Shown piece by piece: positions 16,523 to 27,570 of a stretch of DNA of 64,000 bases. The DNA comes from Micromonospora rifamycinica. Lineage in GTDB: Bacteria; Actinomycetota; Actinomycetes; Mycobacteriales; Micromonosporaceae. Each line of letters starts with the position of its first letter. Within the stretch, counting starts at the first letter, position 1. The position numbers and the translations under genes were made by a program. The notes under the pieces are model-generated. The model had not been told where the DNA came from, did no database searches, and saw nothing but the letters and a program-made list of their open reading frames with translations. The stretch is taken from the NCBI RefSeq assembly GCF_900090265.1, contig NZ_LT607752.1, forward strand, positions 6,516,001-6,580,000. Reading direction: 5' to 3'.

Positions 16523-19033
16523 ATGGGTTCCGGCAGCACGCGTCTGCGTACCAAAATCGTCGCCCTGCTCACCTCGCTCGTCGCGCTCTGGTCCTTCGCC
16601 GCCTGGGTCACCGTCCGGGACGGCTTCAACCTGCTCTGGGTCCAGACCCTCAACAGCCGGGTGGCCGACCCGGGGGAGGCGCTGCTCACCGCCCTCCAGG
16701 ACGAGCGCCGGCTCGCCAACGCCTACCTGGGCGAGCGCGGCCAGCGGCAACTCGACGCGTTGACCACCCAGTGGCAGCGTACCGACCAGGTGGCCGACGA
16801 CTTCGGCACCTCGGTGGGTAGCTGGCAGGCGGAGCTGGCCACCGGGGAGGACACCCGGCGTCGGGTGGACGAGGTGCTGACCGGCCTGAGTGGCCTGACC
16901 GGGGTACGCGAGTCGGTCCGCGACGCCGGGGTGAACCGGGCCGAGGCGTCCACCGCGTACACCGCGATCCTCGCCGCGGTGCTGCGGATGTACGGATCGC
17001 TCGGTCAGCTCGACGACGCGCGGATCGCCGCGGAGAGCGAGACCCTGGTCGACCTCTACCAGGTGCGGGAGCTGATCTCCCAACAGGATGCCCTGATCAC
17101 CGGCGTGCTCGCGGCGGGCCGGATGACCGGCGACGAGTACGCCCGCTTCGCCCAGCTGGTCGGCGCCCAGCGTTACCAGACCGCGGAGGCGGCCGGCGAG
17201 CTGTCGCCGGCCGACCGGGTCCGGTACGACCAGCTCGCCGGCTCGGACGCGGTGGCCCGGTTCCGGGTGCTGGAGGACCGGGTGATCCAGCAGTCCCGGT
17301 CGGGCACCGCCCTGCCGTTGACCGCCGAGGAGTGGCAGTCGACCGTCGGGCCGGCGATGCAGGCCCAGGTGGAATTCGGGGTGACCGTCGGCGACGCGCT
17401 CATCGAGCAGGCCACCCCGATCGCGGTGGGCGTCATCATCCGGCTGGTGCTCGCCGCCGGCCTCGGCCTGATCGCCGTGATCGCCTCCATCGTGGTGTCG
17501 ATCAGCACCGCCCGGAACCTGGTTCGTCAGCTCGCCCGGCTGCGGGACGCCGCGCTGCGGCTGGCCCACGAACGGCTGCCCGGCGTGGTGGACCGGCTCG
17601 GCCACGGCGAGGACGTCGACGTGGCCCGGGAGGCCCCGCCGCTGGACTTCGGCGACGACGAGATCGGCCAGCTCGGCCGGGCCTTCAACGCCGTCCAGGA
17701 GACCGCGGTCCGCACCGCGGTGGAGCAGGCCGAGCTGCGCCGCAACGTCCGGGCGGTGTTCCTCAGCCTGGCCCGGCGGACCCAGGCGCTGGTGCACCGC
17801 CAGCTCACCCTGCTCGACGCGATGGAGCGACGGGAGGACGACGCGGAGGAGCTGGAGGACCTGTTCCGGGTCGACCACCTGGCCACCCGGATGCGGCGCA
17901 ACGCGGAGAACCTGATCGTGCTCTCCGGGGCCACCCCGGGCCGGGCCTGGCGGCGCAACGTGCCCATGGTGGACGTGGTGCGCGGCGCGGTCGCCGAGGT
18001 CGAGGACTACACCCGGGTGGACGTGCTGCCGCTCGGGCCGGTCGCGCTCGCCGGCCGGGCGGTCGGCGACGTGATCCACCTGCTCGCCGAGCTGATCGAG
18101 AACGGACTGTCCTTCTCCCCGCCGCAGACCACCGTCGAGGTGCGGGGCCGGTTGGTGACCGCCGGGTTCGTCATCGAGATCGAGGACCGGGGCCTGGGCC
18201 TGACCGGGGAGGAGCTGGTCGCCGCCAACCGCCGTATCGCGGACCGGTCCGAGCTGAACCTGGCCGACGCCGCCCGGCTGGGGCTGTACGTGGTGAGCCG
18301 GCTGACCGAGCGGCACGGGGTGAAGGTGCAGCTCAAGGAGTCGGCCTACGGGGGGACCACCGCCGTGGTGCTGATCCCGGCGGAGCTGGTCGTGCCGGCG
18401 GACCCGAGCCCGTCCGGCGCGCTGCCGGTCGTCACCGGCCGTCCGGCCGCCCCTGAACCCCCGGCCGCCCCGGCCACCGCCGCCCCGGCCCCGGCCCCGG
18501 CAGCTCCGGCCCCGACTGTGGCCGCCCCGGCCCCGACCGCCGCCGCCCCCGCCGCCGCGCCGCCGGTGGCTCCGGTCGCGACGCCGCCGACCGGGGTGCT
18601 GAGCCCGGCGGGTCTGCCGACCCGGTCCCGCAAGCGGCCGGTCTCGCAGGACGCCCTGCACGCGCCGACCGTCCCGACCGGCCTGCCGGTGACCCGCCCC
18701 CGTCCGCACACCCCGGCCGACCAGCCGACCCCCGACGGGCCGACGGCGGACGACGGTGACCGTCCGCCGTCGCCTACTGTGGAGGGGCCGGTGACCGACG
18801 CGGGCCTGCCGGTCCGGGTACGACAGGCCAACCTGGCCCCCGAGCTGCGGACCCTGCCGACCGGCGGGGAGGCCGGGGCCGGTGGCGCGGTCCGGCGGGC
18901 ACCCGAGCAGGTGCGCCAGATGATGAGCGCCTACCAGTCGGGCACCCGGCGGGGGCGGACCGACGCGGCCCGGCTGCTGGAGGGCAGCCGCACCGGCGAC
19001 CGGTCGGACGACGGAGACGACGCGGCGACCTGA
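16523..19033 (+). CDS. cvnA: Conservon sensor histidine kinase-like protein CvnA
   Basis: About 836 residues from ATG 16523 (GTG 16520 is possible). An N-terminal helix (LLTSLVALWSFAAWV) and a second one around 295-320 flank an extracytoplasmic nitrate/nitrite-sensor-like (NIT) helical domain of about 260 residues; then HAMP, the VHRQLTLLDAMERR dimerisation segment, and an HATPase domain with LLAELIENGLSFSPP (N box) and DRGLGLTGEEL (G1). Residues 615-835 are a long Pro/Ala-rich disordered tail. Conservons (cvnABCD) couple such a kinase to a roadblock protein and a small GTPase, resembling eukaryotic G-protein signalling. Confidence 0.9.
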   Translation: MGSGSTRLRTKIVALLTSLVALWSFAAWVTVRDGFNLLWVQTLNSRVADPGEALLTALQDERRLANAYLGERGQRQLDALTTQWQRTDQVADDFGTSVGSWQAELATGEDTRRRVDEVLTGLSGLTGVRESVRDAGVNRAEASTAYTAILAAVLRMYGSLGQLDDARIAAESETLVDLYQVRELISQQDALITGVLAAGRMTGDEYARFAQLVGAQRYQTAEAAGELSPADRVRYDQLAGSDAVARFRVLEDRVIQQSRSGTALPLTAEEWQSTVGPAMQAQVEFGVTVGDALIEQATPIAVGVIIRLVLAAGLGLIAVIASIVVSISTARNLVRQLARLRDAALRLAHERLPGVVDRLGHGEDVDVAREAPPLDFGDDEIGQLGRAFNAVQETAVRTAVEQAELRRNVRAVFLSLARRTQALVHRQLTLLDAMERREDDAEELEDLFRVDHLATRMRRNAENLIVLSGATPGRAWRRNVPMVDVVRGAVAEVEDYTRVDVLPLGPVALAGRAVGDVIHLLAELIENGLSFSPPQTTVEVRGRLVTAGFVIEIEDRGLGLTGEELVAANRRIADRSELNLADAARLGLYVVSRLTERHGVKVQLKESAYGGTTAVVLIPAELVVPADPSPSGALPVVTGRPAAPEPPAAPATAAPAPAPAAPAPTVAAPAPTAAAPAAAPPVAPVATPPTGVLSPAGLPTRSRKRPVSQDALHAPTVPTGLPVTRPRPHTPADQPTPDGPTADDGDRPPSPTVEGPVTDAGLPVRVRQANLAPELRTLPTGGEAGAGGAVRRAPEQVRQMMSAYQSGTRRGRTDAARLLEGSRTGDRSDDGDDAAT

Positions 19034-19110
19034 CGGCGTCGCGGCCGACGCGGCGACGTGACGGCGTCGCGGCCGACGCGGCGACGTGACGGCGTCGCGG
19101 CCGACGCGGC
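19027..19110 (+). repeat. 28-bp tandem repeat, 3 copies, each with an internal palindrome
   Basis: Units 19027-19054, 19055-19082 and 19083-19110; units 2 and 3 are identical and unit 1 differs by one base (CCT for CGT). Each contains CGTCG-CGGC-CGACG, able to form a small hairpin. The first unit covers the cvnA stop codon, and the array fills most of the cvnA-cvnB gap. Confidence 0.9.
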
Positions 19111-19167
19111 GCCGACGACGGGTACGACAACCGAGCACGGCGGAACCGCCGGGGAAGAGGACGACGA

Positions 19168-19590
19168 GTGGGGCAGACGACGGCATCGGGTGCCGACCTG
19201 ACGTGGTTGCTGGACGATCTGGTCGGCCGGGTGAAGCAGGCCGAGCACGCTGTCGCGCTCTCCACCGACGGCCTGCTGATGGCCGCGTCCCAGGGCATGG
19301 GTCGGGACGACGGGGAACACCTCGCCGCGATGGCCGCCGGCATCCAGAGCCTGGCCCGGGGAGCCGGCAAGCGGTTCGGTGGCGGGCAGGTCCAGCAGAC
19401 CATCATCGAGATGGAGTCCTCGTTCCTCTTTGTCACCGCGGCCGGGCCGAACGCCTGCCTGGCGGTGCTGGCCGGCACGGACGCCGACGTCGGCCTGATC
19501 GCGTACGAGATGGCGATGCTGGTGGTCCGGGTGGGCAAGTACGTGGCGTCGCCGGCCCGGGGCGCCGACCAGCCCTCCGGTGGGAACTGA
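19168..19590 (+). CDS. cvnB: Conservon roadblock/LC7 protein CvnB
   Basis: 140 residues from GTG 19168. The roadblock fold is recognised from DLTWLLDDLVGRV, AVALSTDGLLMAAS, LSxxAAGIQSLARGAG and IEMESSFLFVTAAG. Homologues such as MglB act as GTPase-activating partners of MglA-like GTPases; the cognate GTPase CvnD is two genes downstream. It is separated from cvnA by the repeat array and followed 5 bp later by cvnC. Confidence 0.92.
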   Translation: MGQTTASGADLTWLLDDLVGRVKQAEHAVALSTDGLLMAASQGMGRDDGEHLAAMAAGIQSLARGAGKRFGGGQVQQTIIEMESSFLFVTAAGPNACLAVLAGTDADVGLIAYEMAMLVVRVGKYVASPARGADQPSGGN

Positions 19591-19595
19591 CCGCG

Positions 19596-19982
19596 ATGGC
19601 CGGTGAGGGCGACACCGAGGACGAGCGGTGGGTCGACGAGCACGCGGGTCCGGTGGTGCGCCCGTACGCGGTGACCCGGGGTCGGGCCCGCCCGGTGACC
19701 GGCTCGTTCGACCTGATCTCCCTGGTCACGGCGACCCGGACGACGGTCGTCGAGGAGGGCGGGCTGGGGCCCGAGCACGTGGCGATAGTGGCGCTGACCC
19801 AGCACATCCAGTCGGTGGCCGAGGTCGCCGCCCGGCTGGACCTGCCGGTGGGTACCGTTCGGGTGCTCCTCGGTGACCTGGTGGCGCGGGACCTGGTTCG
19901 GGTACAGGAGCCCCGGGAGCCGTCCGGTGTGAAGGACGAGAGCATCTACGAGGCGGTGATCAATGGACTACGGGCACTCTGA
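19596..19982 (+). CDS. cvnC: Conservon DUF742 protein CvnC
   Basis: 128 residues. DUF742 motifs are VVRPYAVTRGRARP, DLISLVTAT and a C-terminal winged-helix-like part (ALTQHIQSVAEVAARLDLP, VRVLLGDLVARDLV). Conservon C proteins bridge the kinase/roadblock pair and the GTPase. Its last 20 nt overlap the start of cvnD in another frame. Confidence 0.92.
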   Translation: MAGEGDTEDERWVDEHAGPVVRPYAVTRGRARPVTGSFDLISLVTATRTTVVEEGGLGPEHVAIVALTQHIQSVAEVAARLDLPVGTVRVLLGDLVARDLVRVQEPREPSGVKDESIYEAVINGLRAL

Positions 19983-20574
19983 ACGTCCGGCGGGGGCGCG
20001 GGTGCTGCCCACCGCGCTCAAGGTTCTGGTGGCGGGCGGGTTCGGGGCGGGCAAGACGACACTGGTCGGTGCGGTGAGCGAGAGCCGTCCACTGCGGACC
20101 GAGGAGGTGCTGACCGAGACCGGCATCGGCGTCGACGACCTGTCCGGAGTGGAACGCAAGAGCACCACCACGGTGGCGATGGACTTCGGCCGGATCACCA
20201 TCAGCGACGACCTGGTGCTCTACGTCTTCGGCACGCCGGGGCAGGACCGCTTCTGGTTCCTCTGGGACGAGCTGGCGGTGGGCGCGCTCGGCGCGGTGGT
20301 GCTCGCCGACACCCGGCGACTGGCCGACTGTTTCCCCTCGATCGACTACTTCGAGGGGCGGGGCACGCCGTTCGTGGTGGCGGTGAACTGCTTCGAGGGT
20401 GCCCGACGGTTCGGCCTGGACGAGGTGCGTACCGCGCTGGACCTGGACCCGGAGGTGCCGCTGCTGCTCTGCGACGCCCGGCTGCGGGAGTCCGGCCGGG
20501 ACGTGCTGATCACCCTGTTGGAGCACGCGATGAAGACCCGGGACTCCCGACGTCGCCCGGCCGGCGGTCACTGA
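19963..20574 (+). CDS. cvnD: Conservon small GTPase CvnD (MglA/Ras-like)
   Basis: 203 residues. P-loop GGFGAGKTT, G3-like FGTPGQDRFW, and base-recognition region VVAVNCFEG (NxxD replaced by NCFE) are visible. The switch I Thr is in STTTVAMDFG. Conservon GTPases cycle under control of the roadblock partner and may recruit cytochrome P450 or other effectors in some clusters; none is adjacent here. It ends just before a strong bidirectional terminator facing acnA. Confidence 0.92.
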   Translation: MDYGHSERPAGARVLPTALKVLVAGGFGAGKTTLVGAVSESRPLRTEEVLTETGIGVDDLSGVERKSTTTVAMDFGRITISDDLVLYVFGTPGQDRFWFLWDELAVGALGAVVLADTRRLADCFPSIDYFEGRGTPFVVAVNCFEGARRFGLDEVRTALDLDPEVPLLLCDARLRESGRDVLITLLEHAMKTRDSRRRPAGGH

Positions 20575-20601
20575 CCCGACCCGTCCGGCGGCCACCGTGC
20601 C

Positions 20602-20642
20602 GAAACGGGCCTCTCCCCCCCGCGGGGGGAGAGGCCCGTTTC
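20602..20642. terminator. Bidirectional terminator between cvnD and acnA
   Basis: A perfect 19-bp inverted repeat (20602-20620 and 20624-20642) with a 3-nt CGC loop. The arms begin GAAACGGGCCTC and end GAGGCCCGTTTC, so A-rich and T-rich sides serve both strands. It separates two convergent genes. Confidence 0.92.
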
Positions 20643-20653
20643 CACGCCGTGGA

Positions 20654-23509
<2,856 letters not shown>

Positions 23510-23619
23510 GTCGTACTCCTTCACACCAGCGACCGTGAGTAGTCCTGAGCAGTCTGTCGCACCGGGCGGAACGCCGCCCAGGTTAGGTAACACTTACCAC
23601 CGATTCGTCGGCTTCAACA

Positions 23620-23643
23620 AAACCGTACGTCCGTCTTGCTATT
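23620..23643. promoter_or_regulatory. Putative AcnR operator in the acnA promoter
   Basis: AAACCGTACGT-C-CG-T-CTTGCTATT, differing from the acnR site at 14091-14114 in only two positions. The palindromic core is degraded on one side here (CCGTACGTCCGT), which suggests weaker binding than at acnR. On the minus strand it lies upstream of the acnA start. Confidence 0.75.
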
Positions 23644-23717
23644 CACGCAACCTCGTGCCAGGGTTCGGGACGGGCGGCGGACGTGGCCGTGTCGGACCCG
23701 GCCGCTACCGTGTGCCG

Positions 23718-24152
23718 ATGGTGTCGGTCAAGCAGGTCCAGGTCACCTTCGACTGCGCCGAGCCCGAACGGGTCGCCCGCTTCTGGTGCGCGGTGCTCGG
23801 TTACGTCGTCCCACCACCGCCGCCGGGGTTCGCCGACTGGGGCGCGTTCGACAGTGCCCTGCCGCCCGAACGGCAGGGCTCGGCGTTCGCCTGCGTCGAC
23901 CCCACCGGCACGGGCCCACGACTGTTCTTCCAGCGCGTGCCCGAGGGCAAGGTGGTCAAGAACCGGCTGCACCTCGACGTGCGGGTCGGCACCGGGCTGG
24001 TCGGCGAGGAGCGGGTGGCCGCGCTGGAGGCCGAGTGCGCCCGGCTGGTCGCCCTCGGCGCGACCCGGGTACGCCTGCTGACCGCCGACGGGTTCAACGA
24101 GTCGTGCCTGGTGATGCAGGACGTCGAGGGCAACGAGTTCTGCCTCGACTGA
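23718..24152 (+). CDS. VOC (glyoxalase/bleomycin-resistance fold) family protein
   Basis: 144 residues from ATG 23718. Typical small actinobacterial VOC protein: QVTFDCAEPERVARFWCAVLGY at the N-terminus, HLDVRVG in the middle and VMQDVEGNEFCLD at the C-terminus (metal-site Glu in GNEF). It corresponds to the glyoxalase-like domain (Glyoxalase_6) subgroup of unknown substrate. Divergent from acnA, sharing the intergenic region that contains the AcnR site. Confidence 0.85.
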   Translation: MVSVKQVQVTFDCAEPERVARFWCAVLGYVVPPPPPGFADWGAFDSALPPERQGSAFACVDPTGTGPRLFFQRVPEGKVVKNRLHLDVRVGTGLVGEERVAALEAECARLVALGATRVRLLTADGFNESCLVMQDVEGNEFCLD

Positions 24153-24186
24153 GCCACCAGCGCCGCGCCGCACTATCGTTTCCGCC

Positions 24187-24672
24187 GTGCACATCCGTTT
24201 CGACGTCCCGGCCGACCCCGCCTACCCGGGGCGGGTGGCGGCCGCGCTCAGCAGCGTCCGGCTGCGCCGGTTCAGCCTCATCGGCGCGGCGCTGGCGGCG
24301 GCCGGTGCGGCCGGCCTGCTCGTCTCCTGGGGCGACCGGTTCTCGTCGCTGTGGCTGGTACTGCTCGTGGGCGGGCTGTTGTCGATGCTCTACGCACCCT
24401 GGGTGCGCTGGCGGGCCCGACGTCGCTCCGACGACTACGCGGTCGAGGGCGGCTACGACATCACCGACGACAACATCATGATGCGCAGCGGCTCGGAGTC
24501 CGGCGGCATCGCCTGGGACGGGGTGGCGCAGGTGCGCGAGGTCGGCGACTTCTGGATCGTGTACGTGGGCCGGATGCCGGCGACGGTGATCCCCCGCTGG
24601 CTGATGTCCGCCGGGGACGCCGAGACGCTGCGTGCCTTCATGGCCGCCCGCGGTCTGCTCGCGGCCGACTGA
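24187..24672 (+). CDS. YcxB-like membrane protein
   Basis: 161 residues from GTG 24187, with two adjacent membrane helices (about 35-52 and 57-73) and a C-terminal cytosolic beta domain (YDITDDNIMMRSGSESGG, AWDGVAQVREVGDFWIVY). The pattern agrees with the YcxB-like family of bacterial membrane proteins of unknown function. Follows the VOC gene by 34 bp in the same direction. Confidence 0.7.
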   Translation: MHIRFDVPADPAYPGRVAAALSSVRLRRFSLIGAALAAAGAAGLLVSWGDRFSSLWLVLLVGGLLSMLYAPWVRWRARRRSDDYAVEGGYDITDDNIMMRSGSESGGIAWDGVAQVREVGDFWIVYVGRMPATVIPRWLMSAGDAETLRAFMAARGLLAAD

Positions 24673-24755
24673 GCCGTACCCCCCCCGGCCGCAGTCGCCC
24701 CACCCGGTCCGCCCGGCGCGGGTAGGGTTCGAGGCCGGGTCGGAAGGGGTGCGTA

Positions 24756-25412
24756 GTGGTCGACGTTCAGCACTGGCTCGTAGCGCTTCCTCCGGGCGTG
24801 GTCTACCTGATCGTCGCCGGGGTGATCGGCGTCGAGAGCATGGGTGTCCCGTTGCCCGGCGAGATCGTGCTGGTCAGCTCTGCACTGTTGGCCGCCACCG
24901 GGGTGGTCGAGCCGCACTGGGTCGCCTCGGCGGCGGCGTTCGGCGCGATCGTCGGGGACTCCGTCGGCTACGCGGTGGGTCGCCGGGGCGGCCGTCCGCT
25001 GCTGGCCCGGCTGGGTCGGCGTTTCCCGAAGCACCTGGGTCCGGCGCAGCTCGCCCGCGCCGAGCAGAGCTTCGCCCGGCACGGTGTCTGGGCGGTCTTC
25101 TTCGGCCGGTTCGTGGCCCTGCTGCGCATCCTGGCCGGGCCGCTGGCGGGCGCGCTGCACGTGCCGTACCGGCGGTTCCTGGTGGCCAACGCGGCCGGCG
25201 GGCTGGTCTGGGCCTTCGGCACGACCTACCTGCTCTACAGCCTCGGGCGGGCGGCCGAGCACTGGCTCAAGGACATCTCCTGGGCGGGCCTGGTGCTGGC
25301 CGTGCTCGGCGGGCTGGTCAGCACCTGGTGGCTGCGCCGCCGCGCCCGCCGCCTGGAGTCGGCGACGACCACCGGCGAGGCGGAACCGGTGGCGGCCGGC
25401 ACCGACCGCTGA
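24756..25412 (+). CDS. DedA/SNARE-associated family membrane protein
   Basis: 218 residues from GTG 24756 (GGAAGGGG upstream). DedA hallmarks: ESMGVPLPGEIVLVSSALLAA, GDSVGYAVGRRGGRPLL and FGRFVALLRILAGPLAGALHVPY. DedA proteins are polyprenyl-phosphate or phospholipid flippase-like proteins needed for envelope homeostasis. About five membrane helices and a basic C-terminal tail. A bidirectional terminator follows. Confidence 0.93.
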   Translation: MVDVQHWLVALPPGVVYLIVAGVIGVESMGVPLPGEIVLVSSALLAATGVVEPHWVASAAAFGAIVGDSVGYAVGRRGGRPLLARLGRRFPKHLGPAQLARAEQSFARHGVWAVFFGRFVALLRILAGPLAGALHVPYRRFLVANAAGGLVWAFGTTYLLYSLGRAAEHWLKDISWAGLVLAVLGGLVSTWWLRRRARRLESATTTGEAEPVAAGTDR

Positions 25413-25483
25413 ACCCCGCGCCGGGCCGGCACCGACCGTTGAACCGCGCCGGGCCGGGCGCGGGGGCCGGGCGCACCCGACGA

Positions 25484-25519
25484 CGATCGGGCCGCCCCCG
25501 GGTGGGGACGGCCCGATCG
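25484..25519. terminator. Bidirectional terminator between dedA-like and C39-like genes
   Basis: Outer arms CGATCGGGCCG (25484-25494) and CGGCCCGATCG (25509-25519) pair over 11 bp, with four further C-G pairs after one mismatch. It lies between two convergent genes. Confidence 0.85.
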
Positions 25520-25529
25520 GTGTACGGGG

Positions 25530-26186
25530 TCAGGACGAGTAACCGCGGGTGGCGATCCAGTCGGCGAGGTTGTCCACGCTCATCCGGTAGGACGCGGTGT
25601 CCGGGTTGGCCGAGTCACCGATGGTCACGGTCTTCCCACCGTCGCGGTAGCCGATGACGCTGATGTAGTGGCCGCCCTCGAAGGAGTGGGCGTTGCCGTC
25701 GGTGTCCACGGCGGTGCCGGCGATGTTGGCCACCACGGCCCGGCCGTCGTCGACGGCACGCACGATGTCGGCGCGCAGCTCGTCGGTCTGCTTGTCGTCG
25801 GCCTTGGTGCTGCGGATCTCGGTGCTCTCGTACGCCTTGCGGCCGGTCTCCTTGTTCAGCACCGGGGTGATGTCGTTGATGCTGTCGGTGCCGTCCTCGG
25901 TGGTCCGCATCTCCTTGGCCATGGCGTCGACGTCGATCTTCTTGCCCTGGACGGACAGGGCGTTGCGGGTCGCGGCGGGGCCGCAGTAGTAGAAGTTCGG
26001 CTGCGCCTGGTAGTCCATCGTCAGCTCACGCTCGCCAGCGGGCCGGCGCTCGGCCTGCACCGAGGCGGGGGCGGTGGTGCGGGCCTCGGCGGCGTAGGCG
26101 GCGGTCAGCGGGCCGGCGATGGCGCCGGTGGTGAAGGCGAGGCCGGCAGCGGTCAGGGCGGTCTTGCGGATCAGATCGGTACGCAT
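25530..26186 (-). CDS. Secreted C39-like cysteine peptidase-fold protein
   Basis: 218 residues from ATG 26186 with GGAGC upstream. A Sec signal peptide covers residues 1-33 (hydrophobic ALTAAGLAFTTGAIAG, cleavage near AYAA). The mature part has the papain-like C39 layout: Cys68 in QPNFYYCGPAATRNAL, His173 in GGHYISVIGYRDG, and Asp191 in IGDSAN. Unlike bacteriocin-processing C39 domains it is not fused to an ABC transporter, so it is probably an extracellular peptidase or hydrolase. Codons are normal for the window. Confidence 0.85.
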   Translation of the reverse strand: MRTDLIRKTALTAAGLAFTTGAIAGPLTAAYAAEARTTAPASVQAERRPAGERELTMDYQAQPNFYYCGPAATRNALSVQGKKIDVDAMAKEMRTTEDGTDSINDITPVLNKETGRKAYESTEIRSTKADDKQTDELRADIVRAVDDGRAVVANIAGTAVDTDGNAHSFEGGHYISVIGYRDGGKTVTIGDSANPDTASYRMSVDNLADWIATRGYSS

Positions 26187-26544
26187 GGTCGCGTGCTCCT
26201 CTGCATTCGGGGGTGTGGCGGACGCCCACCGGGGGCGGGGCGTCGCCGGAAGTTCGGCGGGATCGCCCGGCGATCGGGGGGACCTGCTCGGGCGTCCGGG
26301 GGTAGATAACCGTCCCGGTGGCGACCGCATTCCGCGATCGGGGTTCCGGGGCCGTCCCCGCGGCTGGGGGAGTGGCGGTGGTATGCCAGATACAACGCCC
26401 CGCCCCCGGCGGCGATTCCGCCGTGCGGGTGGCCCCGGCCACGGGACGATCGGGCACGAACGGGTTTGTCCGGGGCCGGACCTCAGGCCGGAACCGGACG
26501 TCCGGGCGGCTACCGGACCCGGTGCGGTGGGTGACGGATCAGGC
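26187..26544. other. 358-bp intergenic region upstream of the C39-like gene
   Basis: No gene is seen. It holds the promoter region of the minus-strand secreted protein and the 3' flank of the next minus-strand gene. It also holds TGGTATGCCA at 26379-26388, matching one half of the palindrome at 9092-9106. A possible -35/-10 pair on the minus strand is TTGTAT ... CATACC, which is weak. Confidence 0.5.
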
Positions 26545-27270
26545 TCAGTCGGCGCGGATCAGGTCGATCACCGCGTCCCGGGCCGCCCGGACGGCGTCGC
26601 GGGACTGCTCCGTGTGGTCCAGGATGTCGAAGGCGTGCTGGCCGTCCGGCACCTCCACCAGGCGCACCGGTCGACCGACCCGGTCGGCGGCGTCGAGGAA
26701 CGCCGCGATGCCGGCCAGCAACCCGGGGAGCTGGTCCTGCCCGGCCCGGGTCAGCACCACCGGCGTGGTCGAGCCGGCACCGAGGGCGTCGACCGGCAGG
26801 AACCGGGGCGGCACCTCCCAGCCGGGCAGCGGGACGAGCAGCGGATAGGTCAACGCGATCCCCCGCACCCAGGCCGGCGCGGCGCGTAGCCAGTCGGCCG
26901 ACAGCAGGCTCCCGCCGGAGAAGAACCAGAGCACCACCCGTTGCGGGTCGACCCGGGGATCGGCCCGGACGGTCTCGACCAGGCCGGCGATGTCGTCGGC
27001 GGTGGCGGGCAGCGCGGCCAGGTCGGTCACCCGGTAGCTGAGCAGGGCGGCGACCAGGCCCTGCTCGGCGAGGAGCGCCCCGTAGCCCCGGTAGAGCAGC
27101 CAGTCCCGGGGGTCCGGCGCGCCCGGCGGCAGCGGAGCGCCGTGCACCACGACCACCACGGGGTGCGGGCCGGGGCCGGCCGGCAGGTGCAGGTCGACCC
27201 GGCCGTGCCGCTCCACCGGCGCCGTGGGCGGTGACAACACGAAGGGTTGCTGCTCGACCGCGTTTTCCAT
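26545..27270 (-). CDS. Alpha/beta hydrolase (dienelactone hydrolase-like) protein
   Basis: 241 residues from ATG 27270. Signature elements: strand-turn VVVVVHGAPLPPG with oxyanion HG, a nucleophile-elbow-like segment VVLWFFSGGSLLSADW in which Ser is in F-S-G-G (first Gly of GxSxG replaced by Phe), and a late His in DGQHAFDIL. A likely acidic residue lies in LTRAGQD. The replaced Gly makes it slightly atypical; substrate unknown. Confidence 0.82.
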   Translation of the reverse strand: MENAVEQQPFVLSPPTAPVERHGRVDLHLPAGPGPHPVVVVVHGAPLPPGAPDPRDWLLYRGYGALLAEQGLVAALLSYRVTDLAALPATADDIAGLVETVRADPRVDPQRVVLWFFSGGSLLSADWLRAAPAWVRGIALTYPLLVPLPGWEVPPRFLPVDALGAGSTTPVVLTRAGQDQLPGLLAGIAAFLDAADRVGRPVRLVEVPDGQHAFDILDHTEQSRDAVRAARDAVIDLIRAD

Positions 27271-27368
27271 GCCGGGGAGCCTAACCGTCCACGGCCCGTC
27301 CGACCGCCCCGTCGGGACCACCGTGGACACTGCGGGCGGTCGACCGGTCACCGACCGCCCCGGGACGG

Positions 27369-27551
27369 TCAGGCCGGGTCGTCGCCGGACCTCGCGGCCT
27401 GGGCGTGCCGCTCGCGCAGCCGGTCCCGGATCTCCTCCGGGGTGTACGCGCGACGCCGCCGTTCGGCGCGGGCGACGACCACCCCGGTCGCGGCGACCCC
27501 CGCGAGACCCGCCAGGCCGAGGACCTTCCACCACTGCATCCGTTGCCGCAT
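27369..27551 (-). CDS. Small single-span membrane protein, function unknown
   Basis: 60 residues: MRQRMQWWKVLGLAG, one hydrophobic helix (about 8-27) and a strongly basic, helical C-terminal part (AERRRRAYTPEEIRDRLRERHAQ). This short anchor-plus-charged-tail type is common in actinobacteria. It is divergent from the YiiX-like gene with only 19 bp between the starts. Confidence 0.65.
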   Translation of the reverse strand: MRQRMQWWKVLGLAGLAGVAATGVVVARAERRRRAYTPEEIRDRLRERHAQAARSGDDPA

Positions 27552-27570
27552 CGGCCTAGGGTAGACGCTC

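Noticed and set aside
23643..24194. Minus-strand frame opposite the VOC gene
   Set aside because: The plus-strand VOC protein has clear motifs; the reverse frame has none.
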